A stretch of DNA of 12,000 nucleotides. It comes from Comamonadaceae bacterium (GTDB taxonomy: Bacteria > Pseudomonadota > Gammaproteobacteria > Burkholderiales > Burkholderiaceae_C). Shown here one piece after another: positions 6,755-12,000 of the stretch (positions are counted from its first letter, which is position 1; every line of letters starts with the position of its first letter). Where the stretch lies: positions 1 to 12,000 of the forward strand of contig CANBRV010000044.1 of assembly GCA_947372005.1 (NCBI GenBank), given 5' to 3'. The position numbers were made by a program, and so were the translations under genes. The notes under the pieces were generated by a model. The model worked only from the letters and a program-made list of their open reading frames with translations, was not told where the DNA came from and did not search any database.

Positions 6755-9214
6755 ATGCAATTCCCAGAAAGCTGGTTGCGCGAATTTTGCAACCCCGCGC
6801 TCAGTACACAAGAACTCGCCGATAAGCTCACCATGGCGGGCTTAGAGGTCGAAGAGTTGACGCCCGTTGCACCTGCGTTTAGCAGCGTTGTCGTTGGTGA
6901 AATTAAAGAATGCGTCCAGCACCCGAATGCCGATCGTTTGCGTGTGTGTCAAGTGGATGTAGGCCAAGCTGCGGTTTTGAACATCGTTTGCGGCGCACCG
7001 AATGCGCGTGTGGGTATCAAGATTCCGTGTGCTTTGGTTGGCGCTGAATTACCTTCGGCTGACGGCAAACCCTTCAAAATTAAGCTCGGTCAATTACGTG
7101 GCGTTGAGAGCCAAGGTATGCTGTGCTCGTCCAAAGAACTGGGTGTTGCTGAAGGTGCTGATGCCGCGCAAGGCCTGCTGGAATTGGCTCCCGAAGCGAT
7201 TGTGGGTCAAAGCATCCGTGAACATCTGAACTTAGACGATACGCTTCTCACACTCAAACTTACACCTAATTTGGCGCATTGTCTCTCGGTGTACGGTGTG
7301 GCTCGCGAAGTGGCTGCGATTACAGGCGCACCGCTAATCGCCCCCCAATTTCCCCGTTCACGAGTCGATTTTGCAGATGTTGTGCCCGTCACGATTGTTG
7401 CGCCAGAACTTTGCGGACGCTTCTCAGGCCGCATCGTTCGGGGTGTGAACTTCGCTGCCAAAACACCTCAATGGATGGTGGATAAGCTGGCACGCTGCGG
7501 TCAACGCAGTGTGAATGCGCTCGTTGATATTTCGAACTACGTGATGTTTGAACTCGGTCGCCCATCGCATATTTTTGACTTGGACAAAATCCACGGAAGC
7601 CTTTCTGTTCGCTGGGCAAAAGAGGGCGAGAGCCTTAAATTGCTGAACGGCAACACGGTTACGTTAGAAGAAAAATTTGGCATAAAAGTCGGCATCATTG
7701 CCGACGACCAAGCGGTTGAATCGCTCGCGGGCATCATGGGCGGCGATGCGACGGCGGTGAGTGCATCCACACAAAACATCTACATCGAAGCCGCGTTTTG
7801 GTATCCAAGCGCGATTGCTGGGCGCTCGCGCCGCTTCAATTTTTCAACCGATGCCGGACACCGCTTCGAGCGCGGCGTGGATCCAAGTACGACGCTTGAG
7901 CACATCGAACGCATTACCGAATTAGTGGTGCAGATTTGTGGCGACGCGAGCACAACGGTTGGCGCATTGGATGATCACCAACCCAACGTGCCAGTAGTGC
8001 GCCCTGTGGCTTTGCGGGCATTACGTGCCGCTAAAGTCATCGGAATGCCGCTTACCAAAGAAGATTGCCGAAAAGCCTTATCCAGCTTGGGCTTGCAGGT
8101 GACAGACGATGCGCAAGACGCTGATAAATTGATTGTCATGCCGCCCGCCTATCGTTTTGATTTGCAGATTGAAGAAGACTTGATCGAAGAAGTGGTTCGC
8201 ACCATGGGCTACGACAACTTGGCGACGACCAAGCCACTTGCGCCGACTGCTCCCAAGCTAGGGTTAGAAACCCAGCGCTCTAACTTTGCTGTGCGTAGGT
8301 TGCTGGCTAATCTAGGTTACCAAGAGACGATTAACTTTAGTTTCGTTGAAGAACGCACCGAGCTTGAGCTGGCTGGCAACAACAACCCTGTACGTTTGAT
8401 GAATCCGATTGCGAGCCAAATGAACGTGATGAGGTCAAGCCTCTTGGGCTCGCTGCTCGCAGTTGCTAAATACAACCAAGACCGCAAAACAACGCAAGTG
8501 ACAGGGCAGATGCGTGTGTTTGAGCTTGGGCGCGTGTTCTTGCGCGACGAATCTGCAAAGGACACCGACAGCACCGTTAAGGGGCTTTCGCAGCCCATGC
8601 GCGTAGCAGGCCTTGCGAGTGGCGATGCGCAGCCCGTGCAAGCCTTGGCACGCCAAACGCCCATTGACTTTTTTGATGTGAAGGCAGATGTAGAGATGCT
8701 CTTCGCACCGCATATGTTGACTTTTAAACCCGCCGAGCATCCTGCGCTGCACCCAGGACGCAGCGCCCGTGTTTACCTAGGTACCCAAGAGGTCGGCGTG
8801 GTGGGCGAACTACACCCCAAGTGGAGGCAATCCTACGGCCTTTCAAACACGCCTGTTCTTTTTGAACTCGATTTAGCCGCAGTTCGGACGCGTGGATTGC
8901 CGAAGGTGACGTCTGTCCCCAAAGCCCCTTTTGTCCAGCGCGACTTGGCTGTGGTTGTGAAAGAGGCCATCACGCACGCGCAGTTGATGGATGCGATTGA
9001 TTCTTGCAAACAAGGCTTGATTCAAGGCGCTGTGCTATTTGATGTGTACCGTCCTAAAGTAGGCGATGCTTCTATGGGAATGGATGAAAAGAGCTTGGCT
9101 GTGCGTCTCACGCTGGGCGATGCCGAGACAACTTTGACGGACGCGCAAATTGAAGCCGTTACAGCCAGCGTGATGAGCGCTTTGACAGCACAATTAGGCG
9201 CGCGTTTGCGCTAA
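6755..9214 (+). CDS. pheT: Phenylalanyl-tRNA synthetase beta subunit
   Basis: PheT binds tRNA-Phe and edits mischarged tyrosine in the PheS-PheT enzyme. ATG 6755 (MQFPESWLREFCNPALS) is chosen because AGAGGA at 6741-6746 sits 8 bases upstream and family members start with this segment; the frame runs 24 codons further up, into pheS. The length is 819 residues against 795 in E. coli. Domains in order: a small N-terminal part; an EMAP-type tRNA-binding domain (about 40-150, with HPNADRLRVCQVDVG and LRGVESQGMLCSSKELG); the B3/B4 editing domain (about 205-395, with NALVDISNYVMFELGRPSHI); the B5 domain (about 411-485); a catalytic-like core; and an FDX-ACB anticodon domain (about 725-818, with APFVQRDLAVVV). 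It follows pheS by 34 AT-rich bases, so the two are co-expressed. Confidence 0.98.
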   Translation: MQFPESWLREFCNPALSTQELADKLTMAGLEVEELTPVAPAFSSVVVGEIKECVQHPNADRLRVCQVDVGQAAVLNIVCGAPNARVGIKIPCALVGAELPSADGKPFKIKLGQLRGVESQGMLCSSKELGVAEGADAAQGLLELAPEAIVGQSIREHLNLDDTLLTLKLTPNLAHCLSVYGVAREVAAITGAPLIAPQFPRSRVDFADVVPVTIVAPELCGRFSGRIVRGVNFAAKTPQWMVDKLARCGQRSVNALVDISNYVMFELGRPSHIFDLDKIHGSLSVRWAKEGESLKLLNGNTVTLEEKFGIKVGIIADDQAVESLAGIMGGDATAVSASTQNIYIEAAFWYPSAIAGRSRRFNFSTDAGHRFERGVDPSTTLEHIERITELVVQICGDASTTVGALDDHQPNVPVVRPVALRALRAAKVIGMPLTKEDCRKALSSLGLQVTDDAQDADKLIVMPPAYRFDLQIEEDLIEEVVRTMGYDNLATTKPLAPTAPKLGLETQRSNFAVRRLLANLGYQETINFSFVEERTELELAGNNNPVRLMNPIASQMNVMRSSLLGSLLAVAKYNQDRKTTQVTGQMRVFELGRVFLRDESAKDTDSTVKGLSQPMRVAGLASGDAQPVQALARQTPIDFFDVKADVEMLFAPHMLTFKPAEHPALHPGRSARVYLGTQEVGVVGELHPKWRQSYGLSNTPVLFELDLAAVRTRGLPKVTSVPKAPFVQRDLAVVVKEAITHAQLMDAIDSCKQGLIQGAVLFDVYRPKVGDASMGMDEKSLAVRLTLGDAETTLTDAQIEAVTASVMSALTAQLGARLR

Positions 9215-9256
9215 GCTGTAAACTGATAATATCGAACAAACTCAAAAACTTAAGCT

Positions 9257-9565
9257 ATGCCCCTCGCGCTCGACACATTAGAAAACCCTGCACTGACTAA
9301 GGCTGAACTAGCCGAGGATTTATACGCAGGTATTGGCCTTTCCAAGCGTGAGTCTAAAGAGATTGTCGAAGCGGTGTACGACTTGATGTCGGAGAGCTTG
9401 GTGGCAGGTGATGATGTCAAGATTTCTGGTTTTGGCAACTTCATGGTACGTCATAAGACCGAGCGCCCTGGACGCAATCCGCGCACAGGCGAGGCGACCA
9501 AAATTGATGCTCGCCGTGTGGTGACTTTTCATGCCAGCCCCAAGCTCAAAGAGCAGTTGCTCTAA
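9257..9565 (+). CDS. ihfA: Integration host factor alpha subunit
   Basis: IHF alpha pairs with IHF beta to bend DNA sharply at specific sites, affecting transcription, recombination and replication. The 102-residue product shows the HU/IHF fold: [20 protein letters not shown] in the helical dimerisation part, [14 protein letters not shown] in the body, and the DNA-inserting arm [20 protein letters not shown], whose proline intercalates at the kink, followed by [13 protein letters not shown]. The last 10-12 residues of the E. coli tail are absent, while the N-terminus is about nine residues longer ([12 protein letters not shown]). It lies 42 bases after pheT, the conserved location in beta- and gammaproteobacteria. 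No good Shine-Dalgarno sequence precedes ATG 9257. The MerR-like gene begins 15 bases after its stop. Confidence 0.97.
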   Translation: MPLALDTLENPALTKAELAEDLYAGIGLSKRESKEIVEAVYDLMSESLVAGDDVKISGFGNFMVRHKTERPGRNPRTGEATKIDARRVVTFHASPKLKEQLL

Positions 9566-9580
9566 ATTTGATACAGCCGC

Positions 9581-9952
9581 ATGAGCATCGATAAAGTTGT
9601 ACTTCCTCTTATACCAGCCAAGCGCTACTTTGCGATTGGTGAGGTGGCCGAGCTGTGCATGGTCAAGCCGCATGTGCTGCGCTATTGGGAACAAGAGTTC
9701 ACTCAGCTCAGGCCCATGAAGAGGCGCGGGAATCGTCGCTATTACCAACATCATGAAGTGCTGATGATTCGCCGCATCCGTGAGCTGCTATACGACGAAG
9801 GTTTCACCATTAGCGGCGCTAGAAATCATTTAGGCGGTGCCGCAGCAATGGCGATGGCGAGTGATGACGCATTGCCCGTAGATATGGATTCGCCCGACTG
9901 GTTGCGCGAAGAATTACAAGCGATTCAAAAGATTTTGAAGAGCAAAGTGTGA
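9581..9952 (+). CDS. Short MerR-family transcriptional regulator
   Basis: This 123-residue protein carries an N-terminal MerR-type winged helix-turn-helix at residues 16-85: RYFAIGEVAELCMVKPHVLR, YWEQEFTQLRPMKRRGNRRY and YQHHEVLMIRRIRELLYDEG. The short C-terminal part (WLREELQAIQKILKSK) is a probable dimerisation helix with no cysteine metal-binding loop or ligand domain, so its signal is unknown. This small regulator sits between ihfA and a tRNA-Pro gene in many beta- and gammaproteobacteria, which suggests an old, conserved but undescribed function. It starts 15 bases after ihfA and is presumably in the same transcript. No clear ribosome site is seen before ATG 9581, so translation may be coupled to ihfA. 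The stop is TGA at 9950-9952. Confidence 0.92.
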   Translation: MSIDKVVLPLIPAKRYFAIGEVAELCMVKPHVLRYWEQEFTQLRPMKRRGNRRYYQHHEVLMIRRIRELLYDEGFTISGARNHLGGAAAMAMASDDALPVDMDSPDWLREELQAIQKILKSKV

Positions 9953-9978
9953 GTGATTTGAGGCTCGCTAGTTATAAT
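9950..9978 (+). promoter_or_regulatory. Promoter of the tRNA-Pro gene
   Basis: A perfect TATAAT lies at 9973-9978, ten bases before the mature tRNA 5' end. The best-spaced -35 is the weak TGAGTG at 9950-9955 (17-base spacer), overlapping the stop of the MerR gene. A start near 9985 would leave only a few bases for RNase P to remove. The tRNA may thus be expressed independently of the long upstream operon. Confidence 0.6.
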
Positions 9979-9987
9979 TAACAGCTT

Positions 9988-10064
9988 CGGTGTGTGGCGC
10001 AGCCTGGTAGCGCACTTGCATGGGGTGCAAGGGGTCGAAGGTTCGAATCCTTTCACACCGACCA
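9988..10064 (+). tRNA. tRNA-Pro (anticodon GGG)
   Basis: The 77-base gene folds into a full cloverleaf. The acceptor stem CGGTGTG (9988-9994) pairs with CACACCG (10054-10060), with discriminator A and an encoded CCA at 10062-10064. The D arm contains GCGC-AGCCTGGTA-GCGC. The anticodon stem CTTGC/GCAAG (10015-10019 and 10027-10031) encloses loop ATGGGGT, with anticodon GGG at 10022-10024. The T arm is GAAGG-TTCGAAT-CCTTT. It reads CCC and CCU proline codons. The C at the first acceptor position is typical of bacterial tRNA-Pro. The minus-strand rnfB gene ends 7 bases beyond it, and no separate terminator is seen between them. Confidence 0.97.
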
Positions 10065-10071
10065 AGACTTT

Positions 10072-10623
10072 TTAGAGCTGACTCAATCGCTCTAGCTCCT
10101 GTTGGCTAAGCCTCTCCAGCCGTACCTTGCGAGCTTCATATGCCTGAAAAGCCTTATCTGATAAGGCCTGCGGCCAAGCATCCCATCCTGTTTTAGTTCC
10201 TGAGACGTTCTCTAACTGAATGCAATCAAGCGGACACACGGGAATGCATAGCTCGCAGCCCGTGCAATCGGCCTCGATGACGGTGTGCATTTTTTTGTTG
10301 ACGCCCACAATCGCGTCGACAGGGCAAGCTTTGATGCAGAGTGTGCAGCCAATACACCAGTCTTCGTCAATCCACGCCACAAACCTAGGGGTTTCTAAGC
10401 CATTTTCAGGATTCAGTGGCAGGATGACCTTGCCCGTGATGTTGGCGAGCCTTGTAACGCCCGCAGCGCCGCCAGGAGGGCATTGGTTGATGTCAACCTC
10501 GCCTGCGGCTATGGCATCTGCATAGCCTTTGCAGTCAGGGTAGCCGCAGCGGGTGCACTGCGTTTGCGGCAGGGCAGCCCAAATTTTCTTAGCTAAAACT
10601 TGCTTGGCTATGCCCGTGGTCAC
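10072..10623 (-). CDS. rnfB: RnfB-like iron-sulfur protein without membrane anchor
   Basis: This 183-residue protein matches the soluble part of RnfB/RsxB, the ferredoxin-like subunit that carries electrons in Rnf/Rsx complexes. It has three cysteine clusters: C23, C26, C31 and C48 ([17 protein letters not shown] and CPPGG); C90, C93, C96 and C100 ([12 protein letters not shown]); and C120, C123, C126 and C130 ([12 protein letters not shown]). Together these suit three [4Fe-4S] centres. The N-terminal membrane helix of E. coli RsxB is missing: only about 20 residues precede the first cluster. A charged tail ([20 protein letters not shown]) extends the C-terminus. No other rnf gene is in the window, so it is probably an orphan electron carrier. 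The start is GTG 10623, overlapping the phaZ stop as GTGA, which implies translational coupling. Confidence 0.9.
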   Translation of the reverse strand: MTTGIAKQVLAKKIWAALPQTQCTRCGYPDCKGYADAIAAGEVDINQCPPGGAAGVTRLANITGKVILPLNPENGLETPRFVAWIDEDWCIGCTLCIKACPVDAIVGVNKKMHTVIEADCTGCELCIPVCPLDCIQLENVSGTKTGWDAWPQALSDKAFQAYEARKVRLERLSQQELERLSQL

Positions 10624-11930
10624 GGCTGGTGTTTTGCAATCAGCGCTTTAACCTCTGGGTACACCTGTTCGCGCCAGCGGCTGCCGCTAAAGATGCCATA
10701 GTGTCCAGCGCCCTTGACTTCGTAATGCTGGCGCTTCGATTTAGCAATGCCCGTGCACAGGCCATGCGCGGCTTCGGTTTGCCCGATGCCTGCAATGTCG
10801 TCCAGCTCGCCCTCAACGGTGAGCAGGGCCGTGGTTTTGATGTCTTGCGGTTTCACACGCTCGAGCTTGCCTTTTGCATTCTTCACATCCCATGTGCCAT
10901 TGACGAGCGCGAAATCTTGGAAGACGATTTTGATAGTCTCAAGGTAGTAATCCGCGTCCATGTCGAGCACGGCGTTGTACTCGTCATAGAACTTGCGGTG
11001 CGCTTCGGCGTTGGCTGTGCTTTCGTCGTCGCCTTTAATCAAATCGGCAAAGTAGTCGTAATGGCTCTTTTTATGGCGATCCGCATTCATGGCGACAAAG
11101 CCCGTGTGCTGCAAAAAGCCAGGATAGACGCGGCGTCCCGCACCTGGAAAATTGCTTGGCACGGTGTAAATTAGGTTGCGTTCAAACCAATCGAAGCCGT
11201 TTTTGGTAGCCAAATTGTTCACGGCTGTTGGTGTTTTCGTGCCATCAATCGGGCCACCCATCATGGTCATGGACAGCGGTGTGGTCTCACCGCGTGAGGC
11301 CATCAGGGACACGGCCGCCAGCACAGGCACCGTGGGCTGGCAAACACTGACCACGTGGCAATTGCCATGCTCGGCTTGCAAATGGCGAATGAAATCTTCC
11401 ACGTAATGCACGTAATCGTCCAAATGGAATGCACCTTCAGACAACGGGACGATACGCGCATTTCTCCAGTCGGTGATATAGACGTTATGGTCTGCCAACA
11501 TGGTGCGAACGGTGTCGCGAAGCAGCGTGGCATAGTGCCCAGAGAGTGGCGCCACAATCAGCACCACGGGCTGCTTTTGCAACGTGCCCAGCATCTTGGC
11601 GTTGTCGGTGAGGCGCTTGAAATGGCGCAGTTCGCAAAACGGTTTGTTTATCGCAACGTGTTCAAAAACAGCAACATCTGAGCCATTGACTTCTACACTT
11701 TGGATCCCAAATACAGGCTTGACGTAGTCTTTGCCGAGGCGGTACATCAAATCGTAACCAGCCGATAGACGCTGGGTCAGGGGCTGGGTAAACTGATCTA
11801 GGAAAGGGTTCTTGGCGTAAGGTGCTGCGATCGGTGTGGTGGGGTTTGAGAGGAGTTTGGCCGTGGTCTGGGCAAACTCAGCAAACGGCTCCATAAAACT
11901 GCGCTGTGCTTCGTAGAGTTGATACAACAT
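10620..11930 (-). CDS. phaZ: Intracellular poly(3-hydroxybutyrate) depolymerase
   Basis: This 436-residue protein resembles the intracellular PHB depolymerases of the PhaZa1 type from Cupriavidus (about 419 residues), which release hydroxybutyrate from storage granules in the cytoplasm. It belongs to the alpha/beta-hydrolase fold and uses cysteine in place of serine as nucleophile: VVSVCQPT, C197. The rest of the likely triad is D377 in GELDDIAG and H410 in [10 protein letters not shown]; the spacing between these two equals that of D355 and H388 in the Cupriavidus enzyme, as I recall it. No signal peptide is seen, which fits an intracellular enzyme. AAGGA sits 5 bases before ATG 11930. It is co-transcribed with the overlapping rnfB gene. 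The leader carries an inverted repeat and a possible PhaR site. Confidence 0.95.
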   Translation of the reverse strand: MLYQLYEAQRSFMEPFAEFAQTTAKLLSNPTTPIAAPYAKNPFLDQFTQPLTQRLSAGYDLMYRLGKDYVKPVFGIQSVEVNGSDVAVFEHVAINKPFCELRHFKRLTDNAKMLGTLQKQPVVLIVAPLSGHYATLLRDTVRTMLADHNVYITDWRNARIVPLSEGAFHLDDYVHYVEDFIRHLQAEHGNCHVVSVCQPTVPVLAAVSLMASRGETTPLSMTMMGGPIDGTKTPTAVNNLATKNGFDWFERNLIYTVPSNFPGAGRRVYPGFLQHTGFVAMNADRHKKSHYDYFADLIKGDDESTANAEAHRKFYDEYNAVLDMDADYYLETIKIVFQDFALVNGTWDVKNAKGKLERVKPQDIKTTALLTVEGELDDIAGIGQTEAAHGLCTGIAKSKRQHYEVKGAGHYGIFSGSRWREQVYPEVKALIAKHQP

Positions 11931-11959
11931 GGAGATCCTTAAAATTTATCTAGCGGCCA

Positions 11960-11980
11960 TTTCAAGCGGAGGGCTTGAAA
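11960..11980 (-). promoter_or_regulatory. 8-bp inverted repeat in the phaZ upstream region
   Basis: TTTCAAGC (11960-11967) and GCTTGAAA (11973-11980) are perfect inverted repeats around a 5-base spacer, 30 bases upstream of the phaZ ATG. In RNA it would be a hairpin with a CCUCC loop; in DNA it could be an operator. No T run follows, so it is not a terminator. The phaZ promoter itself could not be identified. Confidence 0.4.
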
Positions 11981-11986
11981 GTAAAT

Positions 11987-11998
11987 GCTGCACTGCAA
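11987..11998 (-). promoter_or_regulatory. Candidate PhaR operator upstream of phaZ
   Basis: TGCACTGCA (11989-11997) is a dyad of two TGCA arms around one C, within CTGCACTGCAA on the plus strand. It matches the TGC-N3-GCA core of the CTGC-N3-4-GCAG sites bound by the granule-linked repressor PhaR in Paracoccus and Rhodobacter. It lies about 60 bases before the phaZ start, a sensible place for an operator. A single short motif at the window edge is weak evidence. Confidence 0.35.
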
Positions 11999-12000
11999 TA

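Noticed and set aside
9182..9187. Perfect TTGACA near the pheT end as an ihfA promoter
   Set aside because: No acceptable -10 lies 15-19 bases downstream; the GATAAT at 9225-9230 is too far away.
9988..10064. tRNA-Pro as an integration site of a mobile element
   Set aside because: No integrase, no repeated tRNA 3' fragment and no foreign-looking genes follow; rnfB and phaZ look native.

Overview
The window looks like a core chromosomal segment from a betaproteobacterium, most likely Burkholderiales and Comamonadaceae-like. This is judged from the protein sequences and gene order by memory of the families, not by a search. Base composition is moderate, codon use appears uniform, and no insertion sequence, phage gene, CRISPR array or integrase was seen. 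It is gene-dense: the longest gaps are about 110 bases.

Bases 1-2237 are the accessory-looking end. They hold the 3' part of a fumarylacetoacetase gene (last step of tyrosine/homogentisate breakdown), a small uncharacterised gene on the minus strand, and a LysR-type regulator on the plus strand. The small gene and the regulator are transcribed divergently from a 111-base spacer that holds a plausible promoter and a palindrome.

Bases 2292-9952 are the classical translation cluster on the plus strand: thrS, infC, rpmI, rplT, pheS, pheT, ihfA and a short MerR-type regulator. Two aminoacyl-tRNA synthetases, initiation factor 3, ribosomal proteins bL35 and bL20, and the IHF alpha subunit are thus chained together. 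Several signals suggest post-transcriptional control. infC has no usable ATG, GTG or TTG at its true start and appears to begin at an ATC codon behind a good Shine-Dalgarno sequence. The infC-rpmI spacer can fold into a two-tier hairpin. A strong intrinsic-terminator-like hairpin with a T run lies between rplT and pheS. A tRNA-Pro(GGG) gene with its own TATAAT box follows the regulator.

Bases 10072-11930 are on the minus strand. An intracellular poly(3-hydroxybutyrate) depolymerase (phaZ) is followed, with a 4-base GTGA overlap, by an RnfB-like ferredoxin that lacks the usual N-terminal membrane anchor. The phaZ leader has an 8-base inverted repeat and, at the window edge, a TGC-N3-GCA site resembling PhaR operators.

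I do not see a clearly new multi-gene system. The noteworthy points are regulatory: the ATC start, the leader structures, the possible pheS attenuator, and the coupled phaZ-rnfB pair.
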